Origin: Paenibacillus caui
Lineage (GTDB): Bacteria; Bacillota; Bacilli; Paenibacillales; Paenibacillaceae
Length of the DNA: 64,000 nt
Assembly (NCBI RefSeq): GCF_019904135.1
Contig: NZ_JAIOGQ010000023.1
Location: 1 to 64,000 of the forward strand
Reading direction: 5' to 3'
Under the pieces are notes generated by a model. That model did not search any database, was not told the DNA's origin, and saw nothing but the letters and a program-made list of their open reading frames with translations. The stretch's first letter is position 1. Every line of letters starts with the position of its first letter. Of the stretch, positions 34,961 through 43,411 are shown in pieces. A program made the translations under genes and the position numbers.

Positions 34961-35009
34961 CTAAAGGAGCTGCATCATGATAGAACGTCGTATTTTTCCG
35001 AACAAACAG
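34961..35009 (+). repeat. Duplicated 5' fragment of the M28-like gene
   Basis: CTAAAGGAGCTGCATCATGA, then ATAGAACGTCGTATTTTTCC and AACAAACAG repeat the ribosome site and first 11 codons of the M28-like gene (32535-32586) with four or five differences. The frame then runs 18 codons to a stop at 35034. It is a remnant of a second copy, cut off by the gene that ends at 35030. Confidence 0.8.
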
Positions 35010-35029
35010 CACATCTTTCTTTTGCTCCG

Positions 35030-36133
35030 TTAATTCTTGCTCCTGAGCAAACGGACAACACCAAAGACGATATACAGCAAAATTATCAGGTTAACATTAT
35101 CCATCACGATGGATTTAATGGGAAGAGTATCTGTGCTCCCGATCAGGACAGCCATCGAAAATCCGACCAGTTGAACGGCAGCTACAACACCAACCTGGAG
35201 AAGAGGGCGATGCCAGCGGATTTGCTCGCGCCAGTAAGTGCCCTCTAGTAGAAGTAAAATTAAGTTTACTACCCTAACATATAAAAAAGGAGAGCTCTCG
35301 GCAAATGAGCTATCTTCTATAGTCCATACCGGCATCCAGAGCAGCGCGCACAGAAAGTTCAAGATTGCAATCACGAAAGATAACGGGCGGCGATATTTAT
35401 TGTCGTACTTTGCCTGTTGTTTTTCTTTCTTCTTTCGCATCGCCGTGCTTTCCCATCTCGGCAATGCTCTGTCCGACAGCTCCCCGATACCCAGATCGGG
35501 AGGGCTGTTTGTTCCATAAAGGACTTTTGGAATTTCTTCGTAAGCGGCGGGATAATCTTCAGTTTTTATGCCACCGATATTCACATGCGTCGAGTAAATG
35601 GTTACTCCGCCAGCCTGGAACTTTTGAATCCACAAGTTGAGATTGTCGCTGTCGACTTCGGTGAACAGGGAAAATTGCAGGTTTCCCTCTTCATCCTCGA
35701 AGCGCATGACAAGCCGGGCAGCAATGATATAGTAGCCGGATTCGTCGGCACCTCTTGATACATATTGTGAGATTCGACCAACCGTTACATCCTTCATCCT
35801 GCTAAACGGAATAAACTGCTCTTGCCTGACTCCCGTTACTGTGTTTGTCATAGAGATGAAGTATCCGTTATCGCGCAGTTCGGCTTCAATAAGATTTTCC
35901 CGGTTTAGCTTCCTGCTGATCCGGATGAACCAGGCTGACCAGCCGATGCCCGCCCCTACCAATATGGAGAGAATACCGCCAAGCCAATCCCGTTTCATGA
36001 ACATATAGACCGCTAAAAGCATTGCCCCGATACCAAGGAACACAACCATAATGTAAATAATTCTCTCGACCCAAACCACCCACTCTGCAGTCCGGTTTGA
36101 ATATTTAAGATCTTGTCCTTGCCATTTAATCAT
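35030..36133 (-). CDS. Membrane protein of unknown function
   Basis: A protein of 367 residues with two helices near the N-terminus (about 22-45 and 50-70), a soluble middle of about 170 residues (a beta-rich, PH-like segment with FIPFSRMKDVTVGR) and three or four helices at the C-terminus (about 250-270, 282-300, 312-332 and 342-362). Basic KKKEKQQAKYDNKYRR sits before the second membrane block. The start follows CAGGAGGAA on the minus strand. No family name can be given. It is monocistronic. Confidence 0.65.
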   Translation of the reverse strand: MIKWQGQDLKYSNRTAEWVVWVERIIYIMVVFLGIGAMLLAVYMFMKRDWLGGILSILVGAGIGWSAWFIRISRKLNRENLIEAELRDNGYFISMTNTVTGVRQEQFIPFSRMKDVTVGRISQYVSRGADESGYYIIAARLVMRFEDEEGNLQFSLFTEVDSDNLNLWIQKFQAGGVTIYSTHVNIGGIKTEDYPAAYEEIPKVLYGTNSPPDLGIGELSDRALPRWESTAMRKKKEKQQAKYDNKYRRPLSFVIAILNFLCALLWMPVWTIEDSSFAESSPFLYVRVVNLILLLLEGTYWREQIRWHRPLLQVGVVAAVQLVGFSMAVLIGSTDTLPIKSIVMDNVNLIILLYIVFGVVRLLRSKN

Positions 36134-36464
36134 TCTAGTTCCTCCTGAAAGCCATTAACTGCTTATTACGCGAAGCTGGCCGTTAGTTAATCTCCCGGCA
36201 ACCTGCAAATTGTAAATGGATGTTCTGGATTCGTCGTTCGGACAATCTACTCTATTTTTCCATTATAGCATGATGGATTTCTGTTATTCAGGGGCTGTAG
36301 GATTAAAATTCCAGTATTGGAAATCTAGCGGCGAAAGCCGAAAAATGGCCAATAGATGTACATTATTGTAGAAGAAAGGTAAATTTTTCTGTTTCTATTT
36401 GCAAAGGAATGGAGCGGTGCGCTCTTCGTCTCAATATTTAGATTATAATTCGATCGTTCAATTA

Positions 36465-36515
36465 ACCAGTACGGCTTAATCGCTGACAACGATGAGGTCA
36501 AGGGGGAGTGCTCCT
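36465..36515 (+). pseudogene. Degraded tRNA-Ala remnant 3
   Basis: ATCGCTGACAACGATGAGGT followed by CAAGGGGGAGTGCTCC is close to the anticodon arm and T arm of tRNA-Ala(GGC) at 24617 and to remnant 1 (ATCGCTGGCAACGATGAG). The 36134-36464 stretch shows nothing else recognisable. Confidence 0.65.
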
Positions 36516-36530
36516 TGACTGCATAATCAA

Positions 36531-36564
36531 CAAAAGAGACTAATCCATTGGATCAGCCTCTTTT
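36531..36564 (-). terminator. Terminator for the SRPBCC gene (may act both ways)
   Basis: AAAAGAGACTAATCC and GGATCAGCCTCTTTT form a long stem (two non-Watson-Crick positions) around ATT. T-runs lie on both sides of the stem, reading on the minus strand into TTTTGTTG. Confidence 0.65.
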
Positions 36565-36610
36565 CTTCATAGGTAAATGGGCGATTCTATCATGTGACGA
36601 ACATTTTCAG

Positions 36611-37588
36611 TTATTGAAGAGACTCCAGATGCTCGGCGAGACGATCCCAAGTTTCGGTAATTCCTTGCTCCATTCCCATATCGATGACGGACTTCAAAGC
36701 CTCTGCAGAACCGAATTGAGCATGGCTTACGACTTTCGTCTTGCCTTCGTACTCTTCAAAGAGCAGCGTAATCTCGCTCGGAGGCAATCCGTCCGATTCG
36801 TTGCCCTCGGCATCGGAGAAGTAATCGGTATAGACGATTTTTTCTTCAGGAACAATCTCCCGGTACACGGCTTTACCCCATGATTCGTAACCGTAGAAAT
36901 CTCCCTGGCTCTTGTCGATGCATTTCATGCAGTAATGCCAGGTGCCGCCCGGGCGAAAATCTATGTTGCAAACGGTGAGCGTCCATCCCCGAGGCCCCCA
37001 CCATTTCTTCAGATGCTCGGGTTCCGTGAAAGCTTTGAAAACAAGCTCCCGCGGCGCATCGAAGATACGCGCCAGCTTAAAAGTATGCCCTTGTACGCTC
37101 GTTAATGTGATTTTTGGCAGTTGATCCTCAAGTCTTTCAAGCGTGGATTGTGCTCCTTCTATAGCTCCATATTCTTTGACGGTTTGCTCCAATTCTTCGG
37201 CTGACTTGAACACCATTCGCATTGTAAGGAGGGTCGTTTCGTCTTGTTGATCGAACGTCACGCTTACCCGAAATAGTTCATCTTCTGCGCCATCACCATG
37301 AGCGTATACGAGACGTTCGGGATCATCGATCTGGGTGAAGGTAATCTTGTTGTCATAATCGGTGCCGTCAGGCCCGTGCATGACGTAACGCCATACACCT
37401 CCGGGTCTGACATCGATTTTTTGCACGGAGGTAGTAAATCCATTGGGTCCCCACCACGCTGGCAAGTGCTTTGGGTCCGTCCATGCTTTAAACACAATCT
37501 CCCGCGGCGCATGGAACTTACGGGTAACGATCAATTCCCGCCCTTCAACCGCTGCGGTGGTCTTGCTCATAGCGTTAATGTCCGTCAA
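36611..37588 (-). CDS. Tandem SRPBCC/AHSA1-domain protein
   Basis: A protein of 325 residues with two Aha1/START-like domains in tandem (about 15-145 and 170-320). Each begins with a parallel motif: RKFHAPREIVFKAWTDPKHL...WWGP and RIFDAPRELVFKAFTEPEHL...WWGP. Such domains form a hydrophobic cavity for a small ligand. The open frame starts at 37603, but GGAGGG lies there, so the TTG at 37588, seven bases on, is the likely start. It follows an ArsR gene by 38 bp, a common pairing. Two domains in one chain instead of one is less usual. Confidence 0.85.
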   Translation of the reverse strand: MTDINAMSKTTAAVEGRELIVTRKFHAPREIVFKAWTDPKHLPAWWGPNGFTTSVQKIDVRPGGVWRYVMHGPDGTDYDNKITFTQIDDPERLVYAHGDGAEDELFRVSVTFDQQDETTLLTMRMVFKSAEELEQTVKEYGAIEGAQSTLERLEDQLPKITLTSVQGHTFKLARIFDAPRELVFKAFTEPEHLKKWWGPRGWTLTVCNIDFRPGGTWHYCMKCIDKSQGDFYGYESWGKAVYREIVPEEKIVYTDYFSDAEGNESDGLPPSEITLLFEEYEGKTKVVSHAQFGSAEALKSVIDMGMEQGITETWDRLAEHLESLQ

Positions 37589-37626
37589 CTTGTATCCCTC
37601 CAAATATACTTATTTTCTTAGCGGGT

Positions 37627-37977
37627 TTATTCTTCGGAGTCATCGGTTTCGTTCTTACTTTGCAGTTCCTTCAAGTAATCGTCCAGGCGGTCGAACCTTT
37701 CATTCCAAACACGCAGGCAGGATTCCAGCCAAGCCTCCATTTCCTGGAACGGCTCCGGGCGCAGCTTGTAAAATCGCCTGTTGGCTTCGGCTTGAGCTTC
37801 GACAAGCCCTGCCTCGTTCAATGTACGAAGATGTTTGGAGGCTTGCGGTTGCCGCAGTCGAGCTTGGTCGGCGATGTCTCCGACAGTGAGAGGTCCATCG
37901 CGCAATAGCTCGACAATGCGAAGCCGGTTAGGCTCGGCAAGTGCTGCAAAAACCGTAATATCCATTCTTTCAATCAT
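37627..37977 (-). CDS. ArsR-family repressor
   Basis: A winged-helix regulator of 116 residues: MDITVFAALAEPNRLRIVEL, then LTVGDIADQARLRQPQASKHL as recognition region, and RFYKLRPEPF as wing. No metal-binding cysteine motif is seen, so it is of the non-metal ArsR type often paired with AHSA1 proteins. The ATG at 37977 is chosen; 37998 and 37965 are alternatives. An inverted repeat just upstream is the likely operator. It is co-transcribed with the SRPBCC gene. Confidence 0.85.
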   Translation of the reverse strand: MIERMDITVFAALAEPNRLRIVELLRDGPLTVGDIADQARLRQPQASKHLRTLNEAGLVEAQAEANRRFYKLRPEPFQEMEAWLESCLRVWNERFDRLDDYLKELQSKNETDDSEE

Positions 37978-38029
37978 CTCACTCTTTGTTTTAAGCATTA
38001 AATTATGAGATGAATATACCATTTCGAGA

Positions 38030-38049
38030 ATATTCCTGTCAAGGAATAT
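38030..38049. promoter_or_regulatory. Inverted repeat upstream of arsR-type gene
   Basis: ATATTCC (38030-38036) and GGAATAT (38043-38049) form a dyad with a 6-base centre, a fitting size for an ArsR operator. Confidence 0.6.
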
Positions 38050-38285
38050 ATAGTTTAGCATTATGCGTAGCTTCGCAGCCGATATGGGCTGCGTTTTTTA
38101 AACAATTTAGAGTTTCCGGGGTCCGAAGCAAAGTACCTGAATCCGCCTGAAAGTAAAAGCCTCACTTTGTGGGGTTATTTTATATAGTGGGGGAAATGGA
38201 TCCTCATTTTATACCTTTTAATATTCTGTTAAAATATACGTACAGCTTATTGACAGGAATGCTAAATTAAGGAGGAATTGATTAT

Positions 38286-38402
38286 ATGGGATGGGTAATT
38301 CTTATAATTATCGGATATTTGCCAATTTTATATCGAATACATAAACGGTTATCTTTTTTAGAACAAGAAGTAAAGAGATTGAAAGCAGAGAAAGAGAATT
38401 AG
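38286..38402 (+). CDS. Small single-helix membrane protein
   Basis: A protein of 38 residues: hydrophobic helix MGWVILIIIGYLPILYRIHK followed by a charged coiled tail (LSFLEQEVKRLKAEKEN). AAGGAGGA sits nine bases before the ATG. It lies between the ArsR operator and a TetR gene. No function known. The layout (one helix plus coiled tail) resembles many tiny Bacillales membrane proteins. Confidence 0.6.
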   Translation: MGWVILIIIGYLPILYRIHKRLSFLEQEVKRLKAEKEN

Positions 38403-38620
38403 GTGAAGAAGGCAGGTTTCTGCAGGGGGAGAATTCTAGGGAGTTCGTCTAACGCGGACCTTTGTGATTTGTGGCAGAGATCCATTGGAAACGCGTTTTA
38501 ATTCAGGCTCCAATGTGTGATATACTGTATATGATGTAAACATTTTTGCAAACATTACAGTTAACGAGTGCCTATAGCGGATATTTCATTCGTGGAAATA
38601 ACGATGGAGGACCTGAATTT

Positions 38621-39427
38621 ATGAAAAAAAGCGATCACACCGATACCGATGCAGTAACCACCTTGCCTCACGGCGTGGCGCTCAGTTGGGGTTTGGTCAA
38701 AAAACCGAAGAGAGGCCCAAAAGGTGAACTCAGCATCGATAAAATAGTCGCGGCAGCGATCGAAATCGCCGATCAGGAAGGCCTATCGGCCGTTTCTTTG
38801 AGCCGGGTTGCCGCGTCGTTGGGATTTACAGCCATGTCCCTCTACCGGTACATTTCGAGCAAGGACGATCTTTTGCTGCTCATGCAGGACGCAGTGTGCG
38901 ATGTTCCCATTCCGCCGGAGGAGAAGGACATCGACTGGCGTGAAAGCATGCGTGAGTACGTACGGATTTGCATTCAGGCCTTCCGGGATCATCCGTGGTA
39001 TTGCGACATTCCGATCTCCGGTGTCCCTGTTACGCCAAACAACTTGAAAATTATTGACTGGGCGCTTCGGTCCATGCGTACTTTTCCGCTTAGCGACTAT
39101 GAAAAATTGTCGCTCGTTCTTTTGCTAAGCGGTTACGCGAGAACGTTCGGGATCCTTGAGCGGGATTTGAACCGGGCCATGAAGGCAGGGGTCGCTCCCG
39201 ATGCCTTCAGCGGTGCGGACTATAGCACGGTGCTCAAGCAAATGGTTGACCCACAGCGCTTTCCCTACCTGCATCCGGTCGTCATGTCAGGCACGTATAC
39301 CGGCGAGAACGACGCCGAAAACGAAAAAATCTACGGCAATGATATCGATTTTGGACTGGAACGGATACTGGACGGTATTGAGCACTATCTAGCCGGAAAG
39401 AGGCTGAAAGACGAAGCACATCAATAA
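38621..39427 (+). CDS. TetR-family regulator with tetracycline-repressor-like C-terminus
   Basis: A regulator of 268 residues. A 30-residue leader with LSWGLVKKPKRGPKG precedes the helix-turn-helix (ELSIDKIVAAAIEIADQEGL ... LGFTAMSLYRYISSKDDLL). The C-terminal domain (WRESMREYVRICIQAFRDHP) looks like the TetR_C_1 type. The start is the ATG at 38621 after GGAGGACC. It is convergent with a DrrAB-like ABC exporter, whose promoter carries ACTGTT/AACAGT dyads. Related ACAGTT and ACTGTATAT pieces lie upstream of this gene (38521-38580), suggesting common control. Confidence 0.87.
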   Translation: MKKSDHTDTDAVTTLPHGVALSWGLVKKPKRGPKGELSIDKIVAAAIEIADQEGLSAVSLSRVAASLGFTAMSLYRYISSKDDLLLLMQDAVCDVPIPPEEKDIDWRESMREYVRICIQAFRDHPWYCDIPISGVPVTPNNLKIIDWALRSMRTFPLSDYEKLSLVLLLSGYARTFGILERDLNRAMKAGVAPDAFSGADYSTVLKQMVDPQRFPYLHPVVMSGTYTGENDAENEKIYGNDIDFGLERILDGIEHYLAGKRLKDEAHQ

Positions 39428-39466
39428 GAAGCAAGTCTCGAAGACAGAAAAATAAACAAACAAAAG

Positions 39467-39507
39467 GAACAGCGACCCTAGGCGCATGCCGAGCCGCTGT
39501 TCTTTTT
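39467..39507. terminator. Bidirectional terminator between TetR and ABC genes
   Basis: GAACAGCG (39467-39474) pairs with CGCTGTTC (39495-39502), followed by TTTTTG on the plus strand, and on the minus strand by CTTTTG. It lies between convergent genes. Confidence 0.75.
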
Positions 39508-39535
39508 GTTTGTAATCTTTGTTGCCGGGTCTTCG

Positions 39536-40324
39536 CTAGCGGCGTCCAGCCTTCCGGCGAAACGACCAAAGGCTCCATACGAGTGAAACAAGGAGGATGA
39601 GCAAGCACCATCCGATGGCCCACCATGCGCGATCATGAACCGGTGTTCCGGTGAGCAGTCCGCGAATTGTCTCGATCACAGGAGTGATCGGCTGATGGTT
39701 CGCTACCCCTTGCAGCCATTTCGGCATCGTATCCGTCGAGACGAAGGCGTTGGAGAGGTAAGGGAGGAACAGCAGTACGAACCCGTAGCCGGCTGCAGCG
39801 GACGGGCTGCCCGCAACCAGGCCGATGGCAGCGAATAGCCAGGTGAAGGTCAGAATAAACAGGGTGATGGTACCGACCGCCCCAAGCCATTCCACTACAC
39901 CTGCAGAGGGACGAAATCCTACGAGCAGCGCGACGCCAATCACAACCCCCGTTGCGATCAGGTTGCGGACAAGGCTTGCGACAACATGCCCGGTGACAAC
40001 GCTCAGGCTTCGGATGGGCATCGTTCGAAACCGGTCAATAATGCCGCTCGTCATGTCTTGAGCTACGTCAACGGCTGTTTGGGAAGAGCCGAATCCTGCG
40101 CAGAGCAGAATGATTCCAGGAACGACATAGTCTACATAGTTGCCGGTAGGATCGAGTGCGCCGCCGAACACATAAGTAAACAGCAGCATGAGCAAGATCG
40201 GAAGCATAATTGCCATGATCAGCGCCTCGGTGTTGCGAAGGCTGAGGCGAATGCTGCGGCCGATAAAGACGGCGTTCGTTACTACGAATGAAGCCGGCTT
40301 GGCCATAGAATGGGTCGTTGTCAT
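39536..40324 (-). CDS. ABC-2 type exporter permease (DrrB-like)
   Basis: A protein of 262 residues with six membrane helices; contains NTEALIMAIMLPILLMLLFT and the ABC-2 signature region LLCAGFGSSQTAVDVAQDM. It is the membrane half of a drug- or antibiotic-type exporter of the DrrAB class. The start overlaps the stop of the ATPase gene (ATGA), so both are made in step. The substrate is unknown. Likely controlled by the neighbouring TetR. Confidence 0.9.
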   Translation of the reverse strand: MTTTHSMAKPASFVVTNAVFIGRSIRLSLRNTEALIMAIMLPILLMLLFTYVFGGALDPTGNYVDYVVPGIILLCAGFGSSQTAVDVAQDMTSGIIDRFRTMPIRSLSVVTGHVVASLVRNLIATGVVIGVALLVGFRPSAGVVEWLGAVGTITLFILTFTWLFAAIGLVAGSPSAAAGYGFVLLFLPYLSNAFVSTDTMPKWLQGVANHQPITPVIETIRGLLTGTPVHDRAWWAIGWCLLILLVSLVWSLWSFRRKAGRR

Positions 40325-41208
40325 GATCTGGTTCCCTCCAAATTTTTGGTTGTCAGCGCAAGAAACACATCATCCATGCTCGGTTTGCGAATGCTCACCC
40401 TGGCCTCCTGCGGGACCGTATGAGCCAGCTCATTCAGCGTTTGCCTCACGTCATGAATGCTCCCGTTGGTGGAGATCATTCGAATCACTTCTTCTTTCTC
40501 GTTGCGCAGTTCAATGACTTCTCCCCCCACGCGCGACTTCAGCTCCTCGGCCGTCCCGGTTGCAACGACGTGTCCGTCAGCAATGACGGAAATCGTGTCC
40601 GCAAGTTGATCCGCTTCCTCCAAATACTGAGTCGTCAGGAAAATGGTAATGCCCTGCTCCTTAAGCTGAAGGATGATATCCCACAGCGAACGTCGGCTAA
40701 TCGTATCGAGCCCCGTCGTCGGTTCATCCAGAAACAGCACCGGACGACTGGCTGCCAGGCTAATGGCGAGATCCAGCCTGCGCCGCATGCCGCCCGAGTA
40801 TGTTTTGACGCGCTTGCCCATGGCCGAACTGAGGCCAAACTGCTTGAGCAGTTCGGCGGTTCTGGCGCCGGACTCCGCAGACGTAAGCCCGCTCAGCCTG
40901 CAAATCATGCGCAGATTCTCCTCTGCGGTCAGCATTTCGTCGACTGCTGCGAATTGCCCGGTAAGGCTGATGGAGCGTTTCACCTCGTTTTTTTCAGTCA
41001 CCACATCGTACCCGGCTACGCGTACGGAACCTTGATCCGGAGCCGTAAGTGTAGACAAGATATGGATCAGCGTCGTTTTGCCCGCCCCATTCGGACCCAG
41101 CAGCGCAAAGACAGTACCCGCCGGTACCGCAAGGTCAATCCCGTCAAGCACTATCTGGCTGCCGAAACTTTTTCGCAAGCCTTTTACTTCAATCGCAAAG
41201 TTGCTCAT
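40321..41208 (-). CDS. ABC exporter ATP-binding protein (DrrA-like)
   Basis: An ATPase of 295 residues with Walker A GPNGAGKTT near residue 38, signature YSGGMRRRLDLA near 138, Walker B LFLDEPTTGLD and a C-terminal domain after 220 (VIELRNEKEEVIRM) as in DrrA-type proteins. The frame is open to 41220, but ATG 41208 gives the family N-terminus MSNFAIEVKGLRK. It is first gene of the exporter unit. Dyads at 41241-41281 overlap its promoter region. Confidence 0.9.
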   Translation of the reverse strand: MSNFAIEVKGLRKSFGSQIVLDGIDLAVPAGTVFALLGPNGAGKTTLIHILSTLTAPDQGSVRVAGYDVVTEKNEVKRSISLTGQFAAVDEMLTAEENLRMICRLSGLTSAESGARTAELLKQFGLSSAMGKRVKTYSGGMRRRLDLAISLAASRPVLFLDEPTTGLDTISRRSLWDIILQLKEQGITIFLTTQYLEEADQLADTISVIADGHVVATGTAEELKSRVGGEVIELRNEKEEVIRMISTNGSIHDVRQTLNELAHTVPQEARVSIRKPSMDDVFLALTTKNLEGTRS

Positions 41209-41240
41209 GATAAATCTCAATCCTTTCTGTATATTGTGTA

Positions 41241-41281
41241 AACTGTTAATTTAATAAACAGTATATTGTATAAACAGTTAA
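41241..41281. promoter_or_regulatory. AACTGTT/AACAGTT repeats upstream of the ABC exporter
   Basis: AACTGTT (41241-41247), AACAGT (41257-41262) and AACAGTTA (41273-41280) form overlapping inverted and direct repeats in the exporter's upstream region; the nearby TetR is the likely ligand. Confidence 0.6.
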
Positions 41282-41400
41282 TGCGCAACCCTAAATTTTT
41301 CAGATATAGATAGCGTGAAATTTTACAAAAGAATGGATTTTCTCGAATTATTTTGTAGTATGATTTAAATTAAAAAAGTCCTTAAATGGAGGTATACGAG

Positions 41401-42138
41401 TTGAAAAGTGTCCTGAATATAGCCCACAGAGGAGCGTCCGGCTATTGTCCGGAGAATACAATGGCGGCATTTAAACGCAGCATGGAGCTTGGCGCAACCG
41501 CAATCGAGACGGATGTTCAGATGACGGCGGACGGACATCTGGTTCTGATCCATGACGAATTGCTGAAAAGAACGACCGGTTCACCAAAGGCTGTAAAAGA
41601 CGTCACTCTCGAAGAGCTGCAGCAGCTGGATGCGGGCTCATGGTTTGATCCTGCGTTCCGGGAAGAGTACATTCCGACCCTTCGCGAGCTGTTCGAGCTG
41701 GTGAAGCCTTCTTCGCTGCAGATCAACCTGGAGCTGAAAAATGGCGTCGTGCTGTACCCGGGCTTGGAGGAAGCGGTGATGGAAGAGATTAACCGCTTCG
41801 GGATGAGCGATCGCGTCATCATCTCAAGCTTCAACCACTATTCGCTGGTGAAGTGCAAGCAGTTAGCCCCCGAAATACGGACAGGAATTCTGTACATGGA
41901 GGGTCTGTACGAGGCATGGGAGTATGCGTCGCGGATCGGGGCGAATGCGCTCCACGCCTATCGCTTTGCGGTTACTCCGGAATGGGTGGCTAAAGCGGCC
42001 GAGAAGGAAATCGCCTATCATCCGTTTACCGTCAACGATCCCGAAGAAATGCGCAGGTTGCTGGATGCGGGCGTGTCCGGCATTATTACGGATTATCCCG
42101 ACCGGCTTGCGGAGCTGCTTAAGGTCGCAGAGGTATAA
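41401..42138 (+). CDS. Glycerophosphodiester phosphodiesterase
   Basis: A protein of 245 residues of the GDPD/UgpQ family, which splits glycerophosphodiesters into glycerol 3-phosphate and an alcohol. The catalytic motif HRGASGYCPENT starts at His9, AIETDVQMTADGHLVLIHDE gives the metal-binding glutamate/aspartate and second histidine, and NLELKN follows. No signal peptide, so cytoplasmic. GGAGG at 41389-41393 sits seven bases before a TTG at 41401, preferred over the ATG at 41386. The next gene, an MFS transporter, begins 5 bp after the stop, which suggests it imports the substrate. Confidence 0.9.
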   Translation: MKSVLNIAHRGASGYCPENTMAAFKRSMELGATAIETDVQMTADGHLVLIHDELLKRTTGSPKAVKDVTLEELQQLDAGSWFDPAFREEYIPTLRELFELVKPSSLQINLELKNGVVLYPGLEEAVMEEINRFGMSDRVIISSFNHYSLVKCKQLAPEIRTGILYMEGLYEAWEYASRIGANALHAYRFAVTPEWVAKAAEKEIAYHPFTVNDPEEMRRLLDAGVSGIITDYPDRLAELLKVAEV

Positions 42139-42143
42139 CGCTG

Positions 42144-43352
42144 ATGAAAAAGACGTGGCTTCTCGGCTTCGGATTTTTCAGCATCAGCATTACATGGTCG
42201 CTTTATAACGCCTTTGTCCCGCTGTTTCTGGATTCATTCCTGGGCAGCGCCGCATGGATCGGATTTATGATGACGATTGACAATTATTTCGCCATGTTTC
42301 TGCAGCCGTGGATCGGCCATCGCAGCGATAGGACGAACTCCCGCTTCGGCAAGCGGATGCCCTATCTGATGGCCGGAATGCCGCTTGCCGCCTTGTTTGT
42401 CATCCTGATTCCTTTCCATACGAATTTTATGACGCTGGTTCTGTTCATGGTGCTTATGAACCTTGCAATGAGCATTTACCGGTCGCCGACGATCGCGCTG
42501 ATGCCGGATATTACGCCGGAGGCAGAGCGGACGAAAGCCAACGGCATTATCAACTTTATGGGCGGTGTCGGAGGCATCGCCGCGTTCGGCGCCGGATCTG
42601 CTCTATACGGCGTAAATCCGTCTTTTCCTTTTATCGCGGCAGCGGGCGTTACTTTGATTTCGCTTCTTATCCTGTACCGGTCGATCAAAGAAAATCGCAC
42701 TTCGGCTGTTCCGATCACGCGGGAGCCGGGCTGGCACGGTATCCGGGCGCGGGGAGGGCTGGACTTTACTACTGTGATGCTGCTTGCGGCGATCTTTTTC
42801 TGGTTCGTATCGTATCAAGGCGTCGAGTCCCTGTTTACGTTATACGGCAAGCATCATCTTGGGCTCGAGGAGGGGGAAGCCGCTTTCTCGTTGACATTCT
42901 TCTCTCTGTTCTTCGTGCTGTTTGCGATTCCCAGCGGCTGGCTAGGAAACCGGTTCGGCAAGAAAAAGACAATTATCCTCGGCATATGCGGGTTATTTCT
43001 CGTATTTGCGGTCGTTCCGCTGGTTAAGACGATGATCTTGCTGCGCATTTTACTGGCGGTTGGCGGCATATTTTGGGCGTGTATCAACATCAACTCTTAT
43101 CCGTTTATCATATCGACCGGAAGCGAGCAAAACATTGGTACACGTACCGGTTTGTATTACCTTGCCTCGTCGCTGGCGGCTGTCTCGTCGCCCCCGCTGC
43201 TCGGCTTGATGATCGACAATTTCGGCTACGGGGCACTGTTTGTCTGCGCCGCCGGCGGCATGCTGGTAGCGCTCGTTTTCCTGCTCCTTGTGGGCAATGA
43301 CGGTAAAATCGCTAAGACGCCGTCCGAATTCATAAACAGGCAGCAAGCATAG
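42144..43352 (+). CDS. MFS transporter, sugar-type
   Basis: A protein of 402 residues with about 12 helices and the loop motif GHRSDRTNSRFGKRMPYL near residue 60, of the same style as the GPH-like transporter at 174-1490 and SLC45-like sugar carriers. It starts 5 bp after the GDPD gene and is thus co-transcribed. A glycerophosphodiester or a sugar-glycerol compound would be a reasonable substrate, but this is inference from linkage. A terminator follows directly. Confidence 0.85.
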   Translation: MKKTWLLGFGFFSISITWSLYNAFVPLFLDSFLGSAAWIGFMMTIDNYFAMFLQPWIGHRSDRTNSRFGKRMPYLMAGMPLAALFVILIPFHTNFMTLVLFMVLMNLAMSIYRSPTIALMPDITPEAERTKANGIINFMGGVGGIAAFGAGSALYGVNPSFPFIAAAGVTLISLLILYRSIKENRTSAVPITREPGWHGIRARGGLDFTTVMLLAAIFFWFVSYQGVESLFTLYGKHHLGLEEGEAAFSLTFFSLFFVLFAIPSGWLGNRFGKKKTIILGICGLFLVFAVVPLVKTMILLRILLAVGGIFWACININSYPFIISTGSEQNIGTRTGLYYLASSLAAVSSPPLLGLMIDNFGYGALFVCAAGGMLVALVFLLLVGNDGKIAKTPSEFINRQQA

Positions 43353-43354
43353 AG

Positions 43355-43379
43355 AAGCCGGGCATTGGCCCGGCTTTTT
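43355..43379 (+). terminator. Terminator of the GDPD/MFS unit
   Basis: AAGCCGGGC, loop ATTG, GCCCGGCTT and further T up to 43379. Confidence 0.85.
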
Positions 43380-43411
43380 GTGCGCTTCCGCGCTGGTTTT
43401 GCTTCGGGTTA

